A DNA stretch of 64,000 nt, taken from NCBI GenBank assembly GCA_023955335.1, contig JAGSGF010000009.1:1-64000 (forward strand), in the 5' to 3' direction. The stretch comes from Yoonia sp. (GTDB taxonomy: Bacteria > Pseudomonadota > Alphaproteobacteria > Rhodobacterales > Rhodobacteraceae). Under the pieces are notes generated by a model that was not told the DNA's origin, did no database searches, and saw only the letters and a list, made by a program, of their open reading frames with translations. Of the stretch, positions 43,516-53,020 are shown piece by piece (position 1 is the stretch's first letter; every line of letters begins with the position of its first letter). The translations under genes and the position numbers were made by a program.

Positions 43516-44280
43516 CTAAGCAAACTGCTCACGGATCAGCCGTTCCTCCAATCCATGCCCCGGATCAAACAAAATCCGGTGCTGGACGCTTGGGTCGGAC
43601 CGGATTTCTACGCTCGCTACATCGCGCACTGATTTACCGTCCGCATCGGCCATCACCGGGCGTTTGTCGGGTTCGATCACGTCAAACCTGACGACCGCCC
43701 GCTTGGGCAGCAACGCGCCACGCCAACGGCGGGGGCGGAACGCGGACATGGCTGTCAGCGCAAGCACATCGGACCCAATCGGTAAGATCGGCCCATGCGC
43801 CGAATAGTTATAGGCGGTGGACCCCGCCGGTGTCGCGAGCAACGCGCCATCACAGACCAGTTCGGTCATGCGCAATTTGCCATCCACGGTGATGCGCAGC
43901 TTGGCGGCCTGCGGCCCCGCACGCAGTAGGCTGACTTCGTTGATCGCAAGCGCCTCATGCATTGAGCCATCAACGCAAAGGGCCGTCATGCTGAGCGGGT
44001 TGATCACCTCTTCGACCGCCGCATCCAGTCGGTCAGGCAGGTCAGTTGCATGGAATTCGTTCATCAAGAAACCCACAGTGCCACGGTTCATCCCGTAGAC
44101 AGGCACGGCCAGATGCTGGGTCGCGTGCAAGGTTTGCAGCATAAACCCATCGCCCCCCAAGGCCACGATCACGTCGGCCTTGTCCAAAGCGACGTTGCCA
44201 TGTGCTGTCGACAAATCTGCAAGTGCGCTTTGCGCGAGCGGCGCTGAACTGGCCACAAAGGCAATTTTGGGGCGGGGCAT
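43516..44280 (-). CDS. nadK: NAD kinase
   Basis: A 254-aa kinase making NADP from NAD. The [11 protein letters not shown] motif (catalytic aspartate, near residue 43), [12 protein letters not shown] and the [19 protein letters not shown] segment identify the family. Divergent from glyA, with 183 bases between the two starts. Confidence 0.95.
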   Translation of the reverse strand: MPRPKIAFVASSAPLAQSALADLSTAHGNVALDKADVIVALGGDGFMLQTLHATQHLAVPVYGMNRGTVGFLMNEFHATDLPDRLDAAVEEVINPLSMTALCVDGSMHEALAINEVSLLRAGPQAAKLRITVDGKLRMTELVCDGALLATPAGSTAYNYSAHGPILPIGSDVLALTAMSAFRPRRWRGALLPKRAVVRFDVIEPDKRPVMADADGKSVRDVASVEIRSDPSVQHRILFDPGHGLEERLIREQFA

Positions 44281-44463
44281 GGTGTGGTCCTTGTCATGTG
44301 GTCAGCAACTTGTCCCAAGATCAGGGGCGAAACACAAGGCACCCATCGGAAACGGTATGTGCCGCGACAGACGAACGCGGGGTCGCTTTGGCGCTTTTGA
44401 CCGCTGCTTTGTTGCGCTATCAAACCGCAACGCAACCTGCCTATGCCCAAAGGGACCTTTGAA

Positions 44464-45759
44464 ATGACCAATACTGTCCGCGACGCCGGCTTTTTCACCG
44501 AAACACTCGTAACCCGCGACCCAGATATCCATGCCGCAATACAGTCCGAACTAGGCCGTCAACGCGGTGAGATCGAGCTGATCGCGTCCGAGAACATCGT
44601 ATCAGCCGCTGTCATGGAGGCCCAAGGCAGCGTCATGACCAACAAATACGCCGAAGGTTATCCGGGTCGCCGGTATTATGGCGGGTGCCAGTACGTCGAT
44701 GTCGCCGAAAACCTGGCGATTGATCGCGCCAAGCAGTTGTTTGGGTGTGACTTTGCCAACGTGCAGCCGAACTCTGGGTCACAGGCAAACCAAGGTGTCT
44801 TCCAAGCGCTGTTGCAGCCTGGCGATACGATCCTTGGTATGTCCTTGGACGCGGGTGGTCACTTGACCCACGGCGCCAAACCAAACCAATCGGGTAAATG
44901 GTTCAATGCGATCCAATACGGCGTCCGTAAAGACGATAACCTGTTGGACTATGACGAGGTCCAGCGCCTTGCGACTGAACACCAGCCCAAGATGATTATC
45001 GCTGGTGGGTCCGCCATTCCGCGCATCATCGACTTTGCGCGTATGCGCGAGATCGCCGATAGCGTGGGCGCATATCTATTCGTGGACATGGCCCACTTTG
45101 CCGGTCTGGTTGCGGCGGGTATTTATCCGTCCCCATTCCCACACGCACATGTCGCCACATCAACCACGCACAAGACCCTGCGCGGCCCACGTGGCGGTAT
45201 CATCGTCACCAACGATGAGGCGATCGCGAAAAAGTGCAACTCTGCCATCTTCCCCGGCATCCAAGGTGGCCCGTTGATGCATGTCATCGCAGGTAAGGCC
45301 GTTGCATTCGGAGAGGCGCTGCGCCCTGAATTCAAAGCCTATCAGGAACAGGTCGTAAAGAACGCCCAAGCGCTTGCTGATCAGTTGATCAAAGGTGGTT
45401 TGGATATCGTCACAGGCGGTACTGATACGCACCTGATGCTGGTTGATTTGCGCCCCAAAGGTGTGACAGGCAACATCACTGACGCGGCCCTTGGCCGTGC
45501 ACACATCACGACCAACAAAAACGGCATCCCGTTTGACCCAGAAAAGCCAACGGTAACATCAGGCATCCGTTTGGGTACGCCTGCAGGCACAACCCGTGGG
45601 TTTGGTGAAGCCGAGTTCCGCCAGATTGCGGACTGGATCGTTGAGGTTGTCGATGGCATCGCTGCAAACGGCGCAGATGGTAACGAGGCCGTAGAGGCCA
45701 AGGTTCGCGCCGAAATCGAAGTGATGTGCGATAAGTTCCCGCTGTACCCGAACCTTTGA
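44464..45759 (+). CDS. glyA: Serine hydroxymethyltransferase
   Basis: A 431-aa PLP enzyme interconverting serine and glycine with tetrahydrofolate. The PLP lysine is in [13 protein letters not shown] (near residue 227); [11 protein letters not shown] and [15 protein letters not shown] are further family marks. ATG 44464 (MTNTVRDAG) gives the normal length; an upstream ATG at 44443 overlaps the AAAGGGA ribosome site and is unlikely. Confidence 0.97.
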   Translation: MTNTVRDAGFFTETLVTRDPDIHAAIQSELGRQRGEIELIASENIVSAAVMEAQGSVMTNKYAEGYPGRRYYGGCQYVDVAENLAIDRAKQLFGCDFANVQPNSGSQANQGVFQALLQPGDTILGMSLDAGGHLTHGAKPNQSGKWFNAIQYGVRKDDNLLDYDEVQRLATEHQPKMIIAGGSAIPRIIDFARMREIADSVGAYLFVDMAHFAGLVAAGIYPSPFPHAHVATSTTHKTLRGPRGGIIVTNDEAIAKKCNSAIFPGIQGGPLMHVIAGKAVAFGEALRPEFKAYQEQVVKNAQALADQLIKGGLDIVTGGTDTHLMLVDLRPKGVTGNITDAALGRAHITTNKNGIPFDPEKPTVTSGIRLGTPAGTTRGFGEAEFRQIADWIVEVVDGIAANGADGNEAVEAKVRAEIEVMCDKFPLYPNL

Positions 45760-45763
45760 GGTA

Positions 45764-45786
45764 GATGCGTTAAAACGCATCCTACG
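45764..45786 (+). repeat. 23-bp palindromic dispersed repeat, copy 2 (compensated variant)
   Basis: GATGCGTTAAAACGCATCC then TACG. It differs from the copy at 22203 at two positions that pair with each other (G to C in one arm, C to G in the other), so the stem is kept. It starts four bases after the glyA stop. Confidence 0.8.
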
Positions 45787-45829
45787 CTGCTTGGGGCCGT
45801 CGCATATATTGTGGCGGCCTTTTGCGTGG

Positions 45830-46204
45830 TCAAACGATCCCGCGTTGCACCAACACGACGACAACCAATACAAAAACAACAATAAGCCCGAACGCGAGCG
45901 ACCCGAGCCATCCAAGCAATCTGCCCCGCGCGCGATCCTTGGGGTCAACGGATTTCAGGAATTGGGTCAATCGGGCATGCGCCTTGGCAGCCTTACCCGC
46001 ATCCACCATGCGGCTCAGCTTGGGATGCGCCATGACGGTTGCAGCTTGCGCCAGATACACCGCCTCGCGCCGCTCTGCCCGTGGTAACAACCGCCCCGCC
46101 TTGCGCACCTGCTGGCCAAGCGTTTTGCCCCGCACCCGCAGGCGCGTTTCCATCAGATTGCGGACCTCGTCCACTTGGGATTGTAGCGTAGTGGCAGTCA
46201 TCAT
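45830..46204 (-). CDS. Conserved-type small protein with C-terminal membrane helix
   Basis: A 124-aa protein. A long basic, helical cytosolic part (residues 1-95, including LRVRGKTLGQQVRKAGRLL and RAERREAVYLAQA) is followed by a single membrane helix at about 97-118 (LGSLAFGLIVVFVLVVVV). A tail-anchored topology is likely. Two ATGs stand together at 46204 and 46201. I cannot name the family; the size and shape match small Rhodobacteraceae proteins of unknown function. Confidence 0.75.
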   Translation of the reverse strand: MMTATTLQSQVDEVRNLMETRLRVRGKTLGQQVRKAGRLLPRAERREAVYLAQAATVMAHPKLSRMVDAGKAAKAHARLTQFLKSVDPKDRARGRLLGWLGSLAFGLIVVFVLVVVVLVQRGIV

Positions 46205-46278
46205 TTAGGTTTGTCATGACGCGGTGTTTGGCTCAATCCCTCTGGTGTTTCTGATCTGCGGCGCGTTAGATTAGATGC

Positions 46279-47019
46279 ATGTTGAACACGGTTTATTATG
46301 ACGGCCCTGATGCCACGCCACTGCTGATCGCGCACGGATTGTTCGGGTCTGCGCGCAATTGGAATGTAATCGCCAAGCGGCTGTCCACGACCCGCCCTGT
46401 GGTCGTTGTTGACATGCGCAATCACGGGGCAAGCGCGTGGCTTAATGGGCATTCTTATGCGGACCTCGCCGAGGATTTGGCCGGGGTCATCGACAAACCG
46501 GTGGACGTGCTGGGCCATTCGATGGGCGGCAAGGCATCTATGGTGCTCGCACTGAAATACCCGAGCAAAGTCAACCGCTTGGTCATCGCTGACATAGCGC
46601 CCGTTGCCTATACGCACACCCAGATGGGCCCGATTGAGGCGATGCGGGCGGTGGATTTGAACGCTGTAAACAGCCGCGCAGATGCGCTTGACCAGCTTGG
46701 CGGCCTGCAAGACGGCGTCGCTGAATTCCTGCTGCAATCGCTTGATGTTAAGGGCAAACGCTGGAAATTGAACTTGGATGTATTGGCCGCCGAAATGGAC
46801 AAGATCATCGGGTTCCCGCATGTGTCCGGCACCTTTGACGGGCCGACGCTGTTTTTGTCGGGGGCAAATTCAGACTATGTGCAGCACGCCCACCGCAACA
46901 CGATCAAGGCGCTGTTTCCACAGTCATATTTCGCGAAAATAAGCGGTGCGGGGCATTGGTTGCACGCCGAAAAACCCCGCGAGTTCGAAGCGTCGATTGC
47001 CGCGTTTTGCGCAGTGTAA
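46279..47019 (+). CDS. Alpha/beta fold hydrolase (YbfF-like esterase)
   Basis: A 246-aa hydrolase. The oxyanion region is LLIAHGLFGSARNW, the nucleophile serine lies in VLGHSMGGKAS (near residue 80), a DMRNHGAS strand end follows the family pattern, and the catalytic histidine is in GAGHWLHAEKP. It looks complete and active on short esters. Divergent from the small membrane protein at 45830-46204. Confidence 0.87.
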   Translation: MLNTVYYDGPDATPLLIAHGLFGSARNWNVIAKRLSTTRPVVVVDMRNHGASAWLNGHSYADLAEDLAGVIDKPVDVLGHSMGGKASMVLALKYPSKVNRLVIADIAPVAYTHTQMGPIEAMRAVDLNAVNSRADALDQLGGLQDGVAEFLLQSLDVKGKRWKLNLDVLAAEMDKIIGFPHVSGTFDGPTLFLSGANSDYVQHAHRNTIKALFPQSYFAKISGAGHWLHAEKPREFEASIAAFCAV

Positions 47020-47028
47020 CCCCCGCTC

Positions 47029-47214
47029 CTATTTCGGCGAGAGCAGCGCGCTGGCGATGACATAGGACAGCGGCACCGCAATAATAGCCCCCACCCCTGC
47101 GGCCAATAAAATGGGCTGCAATGTGTCATAGCCCGTGACCAAAGCCGCAATAACACATGCGCCCGCGACGCTGGGGCCGATGATGGAATAAAGAATTGAT
47201 GCCAACCGTAACAT
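47029..47214 (-). CDS. Small two-helix membrane protein
   Basis: A 61-aa hydrophobic protein starting MLRLASILYSIIGPSVAGA, with two membrane helices (about 5-27 and 35-57). Orthologues of this size are sometimes labelled CTP synthetase in databases, which the sequence does not support: there is no room for an enzyme domain. Function unknown. Confidence 0.7.
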   Translation of the reverse strand: MLRLASILYSIIGPSVAGACVIAALVTGYDTLQPILLAAGVGAIIAVPLSYVIASALLSPK

Positions 47215-47408
47215 GACCCGCTCCTGTGTTGAGGTGCGGCTAATGTACCCCGACGCGCAGCGCTGTCTTTGATGTGGGTCAATGGGGCGGAAACTGATCG
47301 AGGTCCAGCGCCGAAAGCGGTTTCAGCAAGCATTGGCCCGCTGACTTGCCCCGTGGTGATTTGCCGATTAGGTGTGGGGCGACTGAATTTGGCAAACGAG
47401 GCCCCGTT

Positions 47409-47519
47409 ATGATCCGCATCTTTATGCTGCTGTGCCTGCTTGGACTAAGTGCCTGCGAGACCGTCAAAGGCGTGGGCCGCGATATCACGCGCGCCGCCGA
47501 GACCGTGGATCGCCTGTAA
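47409..47519 (+). CDS. Entericidin-like micro-lipoprotein
   Basis: A 36-aa ORF read directly: MIRIFMLLCLLGLSAC then ETVKGVGRDITRAAETV and a stop. The lipobox is LSAC, with the lipidated cysteine at residue 16. The mature part CETVKGVGRDITRA matches the entericidin A/B pattern (a cell-envelope lipoprotein family, in E. coli a toxin-antidote pair). No second copy is seen next to it. Too short for most gene finders. Confidence 0.75.
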   Translation: MIRIFMLLCLLGLSACETVKGVGRDITRAAETVDRL

Positions 47520-47536
47520 GTCCGCGCTCCCCGATA

Positions 47537-47734
47537 TTACCCGCCGCGTTGGGGGGTAAGGCCCGTCTTGGAAACTGTCGAGGACAGTTTCAGGGCCGAA
47601 CGCGCGCAGCGCCGGAGGAACGATAGACACAAACGATCCGCGCAATTACCAGCCGCGCCCAAGCCGAGGGGCTGGTGCTGAAAGCGCCCGCCCCGTGGGG
47701 GCGGTTCGGGCGCTGCCAAATTGGAAATTTGGCA
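47537..47734. repeat. Block of stacked perfect inverted repeats
   Basis: Six hairpins are packed into 198 bases: TTACCC/GGGTAA (47537-47559), GGCCC/GGGCC (47560-47597) enclosing GAAACTGTC/GACAGTTTC (47571-47591), ACCAGCC/GGCTGGT (47648-47676), AGCGCCCG/CGGGCGCT (47683-47714) enclosing GCCCC/GGGGC (47690-47702), and TGCCAAATT/AATTTGGCA (47714-47734). No credible ORF covers it. It marks the border between GC-rich backbone and the AT-rich islet. Confidence 0.65.
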
Positions 47735-47867
47735 ATTCATTCAGAGCAGCTAACCTTTTAGGTTATTACCAGTGTTCTTTTCAACCCTAAGTACTTGAAG
47801 ATTAGTCAACCAAACCACATATAAACTCCTCTATAACGACAAATTTTAACAAATCTTAAGGAAAAAA

Positions 47868-48170
47868 ATGCGTTACACAGAAAACGAAATCCGCACCGAA
47901 ACTATGAAATTACTACTTAAAGTTCATGGGTAAACGCTGACCACTTCCCAGTTAATCGATCAACTGTCAAAAAACCTAACTCCCGCCGGCAAAGACGCTG
48001 ATATTATGACAAATAGAAGCGATACATATTTCTCCCAAAAAGTGAGAAATCTGGTTTCACATAGAAATCAATCGACGGGGTTACAGGCTCGTGGGCTAGC
48101 CGACTATGACAAGCCTCACGAAAGTTGGACACTTACAAAAACGGGCAGGCAGCACGCCGCAACACTTTAG
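47868..48170 (+). pseudogene. Interrupted winged-helix protein (Mrr N-terminal-domain-like)
   Basis: A 100-residue frame from ATG 47868 (AAGGA upstream) to TAG 48170, broken by an in-frame TAA at codon 22 (47931-47933). Before the stop: MRYTENEIRTETMKLLLKVHG. After it: TLTTSQLIDQLSKNL, SDTYFSQKVRNLVSHRNQ and WTLTKTGRQHAATL. Together this is the pattern of the winged-helix domain found at the N-terminus of Mrr-type restriction proteins and as stand-alone regulators. A single CAA-to-TAA change would explain it. AT-rich; converges with the methyltransferase gene, overlapping it by three bases. Confidence 0.6.
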
Positions 48171-48769
48171 TTGCCATAACGTGCTTTAATTCCGGTCGGT
48201 AGCCAGCACAGCTCCGACGGGCCAGTATGATCCTTATCCCATACAAACCAAGCGTAAGCGGTAGTCCCACTACCCTTACGTTCGGCGTTTCTTGGGTAAA
48301 ATGTAATCCGCTCACTGAAAACCCAAACCCTTGAAGGTGGATTTTCAGTAAATATCGAGCGTTGTCTACCTGCGCCTTCTAAAAATGCTAACCTAAGTAA
48401 CAATGCAAATTTTCGTTTAGCTGATTTTAGTCCCACCTGCACAAAATCTTCCGCGGCATTGAACGGTGGATTTGTTACAATATTATCTGCTGAGCAAGTC
48501 GAAGTACGGAAATCTATTCCTGCCTCCCCAAATCCACGGTCAAATAAGTCTGAACTCCTCACCTTCCCACCAACTTCTGACAAAACTTCAGACATGGCGC
48601 CGTCCCCGCAAGCACTTTCCCAAATATCGCCAACGAATTTTTCGTTTTCAATTAAGGCATAAGTTGCCCATCGAGGCGTTGGATAGAAATCTGGTCCATC
48701 AATATCCGCGATACGCTTAAGGGTCGGTTGCGGTGATGTAACGAATAGCTGGTTCACTGGCGGCCTCAT
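48167..48769 (-). CDS. Phage-type DNA methyltransferase (orphan)
   Basis: A 200-aa SAM-dependent methyltransferase. YPTPRWATYALIE at the start, the SAM-binding ESACGDGAMSEVL (motif I) and the catalytic IVTNPPFNAAEDF (motif IV, NPPF, pointing to adenine-N6) are in the order of phage-encoded N6-adenine methyltransferases. LLRLAFLEGAGRQ and AWFVWDKDHTG are further family marks. The start is uncertain: ATG 48769, or non-ATG codons up to 48811. No restriction nuclease is nearby. AT-rich, acquired DNA is likely. Confidence 0.75.
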   Translation of the reverse strand: MRPPVNQLFVTSPQPTLKRIADIDGPDFYPTPRWATYALIENEKFVGDIWESACGDGAMSEVLSEVGGKVRSSDLFDRGFGEAGIDFRTSTCSADNIVTNPPFNAAEDFVQVGLKSAKRKFALLLRLAFLEGAGRQRSIFTENPPSRVWVFSERITFYPRNAERKGSGTTAYAWFVWDKDHTGPSELCWLPTGIKARYGN

Positions 48770-48944
48770 TTCTTTTTTGTTCAACAGTACATCTTTAACA
48801 ACGACAAACAATCATCCTGTGAATCTAATAAAAATCAATGAGTTACGGATACCAAATTTAGCTTAAGCCCAAAACGCCAATGGGTGCGGCCGTGATTGGC
48901 TACGCCATTCCCTTCCCCGCACGCGCTCAAAAAATGGCCAGCTT

Positions 48945-50744
48945 TTAGCTGTCCATTTTAAGAGCGGAAATAAACGCTTCTTGCGGGATATTCACGGACC
49001 CGAACTGCCGCATCTTCTTCTTACCGGCCTTCTGCTTGTCCAACAGCTTGCGCTTCCGCGTGGCGTCGCCACCATAGCATTTGGCCGTCACGTCTTTGCG
49101 CATCGCCGAGAGCGTTTCGCGGGCGATGACTTTGCCGCCGATCGCCGCTTGGATCGGGATTTTGAACATGTGGCGCGGGATCAGTTCTTTGAGCTTTTCA
49201 ACCATCGCACGGCCGCGCGCGTCAGCACGGTCGCGGTGCACCATCATCGACAGCGCATCAACGGGCTCGTCGTTCACAAGGATCGACATCTTTACAAGGT
49301 TATCGGTTTGGTACCCTTCGAGGTTATAATCGAATGACGCGTAACCCTTTGTTACGGATTTCAGGCGATCATAAAAATCGAACACAACCTCGTTAAGCGG
49401 CAGGTCATAGACAACCATGGCCCGCGACCCTGCGTAGGTCAGATCCATCTGCACGCCGCGCCTGTCTTGGCAAAGCTTTAGCACGTCACCAAGGTATTCG
49501 TCCGGCACAAGGATCGTCGCCTTGATCCGCGGCTCTTCAAGGTGGTCCACATGCGTCATGTCAGGCATGTCGGCGGGGTTGTGCAACTCCAGCATCGCGC
49601 CGTCGCGCATGTACACGTGGTAAACAACCGACGGCGCAGTGGTGATCAGTTCGATATCGTATTCACGCTCAATCCGGTCGCGGATGACTTCGAGGTGCAG
49701 CAGCCCAAGGAAACCACAGCGAAAGCCAAAGCCAAGCGCGGCAGATGTTTCCATCTCGTGGCTGAACGACGCATCATTCAGCGCCAGTTTGTCGATGCTG
49801 TCGCGCAGGTCCTCGAATTGGCTGCTGTCCACGGGAAACAGGCCACAAAACACAACGGGTTGCGCAGGTTTAAAGCCGGGAAGCGCCGTTTCGCAGCCCT
49901 TTTTCTCCGATGTAATCGTGTCGCCAACGCGGGTGTCGCGGACCTGCTTGATGGACGCCGTGATGAACCCGATTTCACCGGGGCCAAGCACGTCGACATT
50001 TTCCATCTGGGGCCGGAACACGCCGATCTTGTCGATCTGGTGCACGGTATCGTTGGACATGAACCGCACGCGGTCGTTTCTTTTCATCTGCCCGTCGATG
50101 ATCCGCACCAGCACGATAACGCCAAGATAGCTGTCGTACCACGAGTCCACCAACATCGCCTTCAGCGGCGCGTTGATGTCGCCCTTGGGCGCGGGCAAAC
50201 GGTGCACGATGGCTTCCAGCGTTTCCTTGATCCCAACGCCAGATTTGGCGGATACGCGCAATGCGTCCGACGCATCAAGGCCGATCACATCTTCGATCTG
50301 GGCAGCAACCGCGTCACAATCCGTGGCAGGCAAGTCAATTTTGTTCAGCACAGGCACGATTTCGTGGTCGGCATCCAGCGCGTGGTAGACGTTTGCAAGC
50401 GTCTGCGCCTCAACGCCTTGGGTGCTATCGACGACCAGCAGTGATCCTTCAACGGCGCGCATGGACCGCGACACTTCATAGGCGAAATCCACGTGACCGG
50501 GGGTGTCGATCAGGTTCAGAACATATGTCTCACCGTTTTCGGCAACATAGTCGATGCGGACGGTGTTCGCCTTAATCGTGATACCGCGCTCACGCTCGAT
50601 GTCCATGCTATCGAGCATCTGCGCCTTCATGTCCCGTACGGCGACTGTGTTTGTCTCTTGGATCAAACGGTCGGCCAGCGTGGATTTGCCGTGGTCGATA
50701 TGGGCCACGATCGAAAAATTGCGGATGTTTTTCAGGTCGGTCAT
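48945..50744 (-). CDS. lepA: Elongation factor 4 (LepA)
   Basis: A 599-aa ribosome-dependent GTPase. G-motifs: AHIDHGKST (G1), DTPGHVD (G3) and NKIDLP (G4), followed by EF-G-like domains and the LepA-specific C-terminus ([20 protein letters not shown]). Start at ATG 50744, as earlier residues are unconserved. Borders the AT-rich islet at its 3' end. Confidence 0.97.
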   Translation of the reverse strand: MTDLKNIRNFSIVAHIDHGKSTLADRLIQETNTVAVRDMKAQMLDSMDIERERGITIKANTVRIDYVAENGETYVLNLIDTPGHVDFAYEVSRSMRAVEGSLLVVDSTQGVEAQTLANVYHALDADHEIVPVLNKIDLPATDCDAVAAQIEDVIGLDASDALRVSAKSGVGIKETLEAIVHRLPAPKGDINAPLKAMLVDSWYDSYLGVIVLVRIIDGQMKRNDRVRFMSNDTVHQIDKIGVFRPQMENVDVLGPGEIGFITASIKQVRDTRVGDTITSEKKGCETALPGFKPAQPVVFCGLFPVDSSQFEDLRDSIDKLALNDASFSHEMETSAALGFGFRCGFLGLLHLEVIRDRIEREYDIELITTAPSVVYHVYMRDGAMLELHNPADMPDMTHVDHLEEPRIKATILVPDEYLGDVLKLCQDRRGVQMDLTYAGSRAMVVYDLPLNEVVFDFYDRLKSVTKGYASFDYNLEGYQTDNLVKMSILVNDEPVDALSMMVHRDRADARGRAMVEKLKELIPRHMFKIPIQAAIGGKVIARETLSAMRKDVTAKCYGGDATRKRKLLDKQKAGKKKMRQFGSVNIPQEAFISALKMDS

Positions 50745-51551
50745 TGGGGTCAAAACGCCTATAGAATTGGGTTGATTGTCAATGGCGCGTGGTGGGGAGA
50801 TTTGCAAGTGCTGGCGAACATACCGCAGTCATATGTGAAAGGCCTATGGCGGCGCGCTGTGACCACATTGTTGTGCATACTCAACAGCGGTCAAAGCGGT
50901 TCCACCTTTGCGCGCTCATCAGTTCAGCATGCGACGACAACCACCATACTCGACAACTATCGCGCGATGCCCCACCAATGAGGAAATGTCGACAGTTCTG
51001 AGTGACCGTTGCTGGCGCGATTGGTTTCATTTGATATATCAGCCTCGACCACCGGCAAACGCCGGAACCGTTCGTTTGACATGATGCGCGGCCAATCAAG
51101 CATATCATCCCCAGCATGTTTCAAATGCGGTTTTTCGGCCATAATAACCGCGCAAGATGTGGTATTTTGCGTCATCAGCTTTCACGACCAGCCTGTTCAT
51201 ACCATAACTGAGCCAAAGCTTTTGGCGGACATCGTCCTCACTGCGTCAAAACGCCAGCGTCTATTTGATCGGCATTCAGGCCGATCGCATAAGACGATTG
51301 CCGGGGCCTTTGCGCAATTTCTGGCATGTTTTTTGTCCGCCAATCTATTGTCCTAATCGACTTGGACCACAAAGCGCGCGAGACCAGCTTGCTTCCAGCG
51401 CGCGCATGTCTGCGTTAATTTAACCAGCACCATGCCCAACCCCACGCGCATTTGAATTGCATCCTCACCCTGCCCCTTGCATAATCGTATCGACAGCAGG
51501 CTGGGGCTGACACTCGGGAATCGAGGCGCCGTGGCACAAATTACAGGTGAT
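50745..51551. other. Gene-poor 0.8-kb stretch
   Basis: No intact gene is supported on either strand. Frames are short and overlap each other. The only recognisable trace is a CBS-domain-like segment on the minus strand at about 51020-51175. The stretch reads as decayed coding sequence upstream of lepA. Confidence 0.5.
51021..51175 (-). pseudogene. CBS-domain remnant
   Basis: The minus strand gives MTQNTTSCAVIMAEKPHLK followed shortly by DMLDWPRIMSNERFRRLPVVEAD. The order MTxN.., then M..ERFRRLPVVE, is that of a single CBS domain (compare MTxNVIT...GRFRHLPVVE). The flanks do not continue the fold in any frame, so this would be a broken gene. Short similarity, moderate risk of coincidence. Confidence 0.35.
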
Positions 51552-51860
51552 ATGATGCGCAAATTGATTTTACTGGGTGCTTTGGTGTTTTTGGCCGCCT
51601 GCGGTGGGAACCGCGTGTCAGGCGATATCAGCAAGGCATGTATCGCAGCTGACCGCAAAGCCGCATCAACGCGGCTTTGCTCTTGTGTCCAACAAGCCGC
51701 CAACCAAACCCTAAGCAGGTCTGATCAGCGCCGCGCCGCCACGTTCTTTGAGGAACCGCATCTGGCGCAGGAAACCCGCCAGTCGGACAATTCCGGCAGC
51801 GAGCGATTCTGGCAGCGCTATAAGAAATTTAGCGCAACAGCCAAGCGGATGTGCGGCTAA
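51552..51860 (+). CDS. Small conserved-type lipoprotein
   Basis: A 102-aa lipoprotein. MMRKLILLGALVFLAACGG gives a lipid signal with the lipobox LAAC. The mature part has four further cysteines (KACIAAD, LCSCVQQ, RMCG), probably paired as disulfides in the periplasm. AGGTGA precedes the ATG. Similar proteins carry the name arginine transporter in some annotations, for which I see no support. Function unknown. Confidence 0.72.
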   Translation: MMRKLILLGALVFLAACGGNRVSGDISKACIAADRKAASTRLCSCVQQAANQTLSRSDQRRAATFFEEPHLAQETRQSDNSGSERFWQRYKKFSATAKRMCG

Positions 51861-52036
51861 CCCGGCACGCCGCGCCCGCATGCCAAAGCGGCGTCACGAT
51901 CCATCGCTGCTTGGTGTTTTCATTGCCTGCCCGCGCGCGCTTTGGGCTGAAATCTTCGCACCCACAGGAAACACCGCCCAAGCATCCTGCATTTGCATGA
52001 TTGCGCGTGGCCGCGTCCGTCCCTAAAACCAGTCTC

Positions 52037-53020
52037 ATGACAATACCCAATGATATGACTGAATTGGCCCGCGCTGTGGCTGCTGGTGACCGCCGTGCGC
52101 TTGCCCGTGCGATCACGCTGGTCGAAAGCGGCCGCGCCGATCACCGCGTTGATGCGATGACCTTACTGGATTTGCTTGCCAAAGGTGGCAGGCAGGCTAT
52201 CCGTATCGGTCTGTCCGGCACCCCCGGTGTTGGTAAATCCACCTTTATCGAGGGCTTTGGCTTGATGTTAACGGCGGCGGGTCACCGTGTTGCCGTGCTG
52301 GCTGTCGATCCGTCGTCCGCCCGCTCGGGTGGGTCAATATTGGGCGATAAGACCCGTATGGATTTGCTCGCCCGCGACCCCAACGCGTTTATCCGCCCGT
52401 CCCCAAGCCAGACCCAGCTTGGCGGCGTTGCCCGCCGCACCCGCGAAGCCGTCGCCCTCTGCGAGGCTGCTGGCTATGATATCGTATTGATCGAAACCGT
52501 GGGCGTCGGCCAGTCAGAGACTGTCGTTGCCCAGATGTCTGATTTGTTCCTGCTGCTACTTGCCCCTGCTGGCGGCGACGAATTGCAGGGCGTCAAACGC
52601 GGCATCATGGAAATCGCGGATATGATTTTGGTCAATAAGGCCGATGGCGATCTGAAACCGCAGGCGATACGCACCTGTGCCGACTATGCTGGTGCGTTGC
52701 GATTGCTGCGCAAACGGTCCCAAGACCCTGACGGTTTTCCCAAGGCCATGATTGTTTCCGCACTGGAAACAGAAGGCATTTCCGAGGCATGGGACGAGAT
52801 GCAGGCCCTGATCAACTGGCGTCGTGAAACAGATGTTTGGGAACGGTCCCGGGCCGCCCAAGCCCGATATTGGTTCGCCGAAGAGGTCCGCCTGCAACTG
52901 CTCGCCCGCATCGCCCGCGATCCTGACCTTGGCGCCCGCATGGCGATGTTGGAAAAAGAGGTCGCCGCTGGCCGCATGTCCCCCGCCGCGGCCGCCGCCG
53001 AAGTTGTATCGCAAACATGA
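52037..53020 (+). CDS. meaB: Methylmalonyl-CoA mutase-associated GTPase
   Basis: A 327-aa G3E-family GTPase that guards and reloads the B12 cofactor of methylmalonyl-CoA mutase. P-loop GLSGTPGVGKSTFIEG, the switch region VAVLAVDPSSARSGG, ETVGVGQSE and NKADGD are all present, with a C-terminal dimerisation helix. Starts MTIPND at 52037; ATG 52055 is a possible alternative. The mutase is not in this window. Overlaps the next gene by ATGA. Confidence 0.93.
   Translation: MTIPNDMTELARAVAAGDRRALARAITLVESGRADHRVDAMTLLDLLAKGGRQAIRIGLSGTPGVGKSTFIEGFGLMLTAAGHRVAVLAVDPSSARSGGSILGDKTRMDLLARDPNAFIRPSPSQTQLGGVARRTREAVALCEAAGYDIVLIETVGVGQSETVVAQMSDLFLLLLAPAGGDELQGVKRGIMEIADMILVNKADGDLKPQAIRTCADYAGALRLLRKRSQDPDGFPKAMIVSALETEGISEAWDEMQALINWRRETDVWERSRAAQARYWFAEEVRLQLLARIARDPDLGARMAMLEKEVAAGRMSPAAAAAEVVSQT

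Noticed and set aside
44281-44463. Riboswitch upstream of glyA
   Set aside because: I looked for glycine-, SAM- or folate-riboswitch cores in the 183-base gap and saw none.
47029-47214. Label CTP synthetase for the 61-aa protein
   Set aside because: The product is two membrane helices; it lacks any glutaminase or synthetase domain.
49542-50444. 300-codon plus-strand frame opposite lepA
   Set aside because: Shadow of lepA, composed mostly of His/Val/Arg strings typical of the reverse of a conserved GTPase.
51009-51356. Plus-strand ORF of 115 codons in the gap upstream of the small lipoprotein
   Set aside because: No family features and no good start; it is the reverse of the CBS-like trace.
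51552-51860. Label arginine transporter for the small lipoprotein
   Set aside because: A 102-aa lipoprotein with cysteines and no membrane helices beyond the signal cannot be a carrier; no binding-protein fold is visible.
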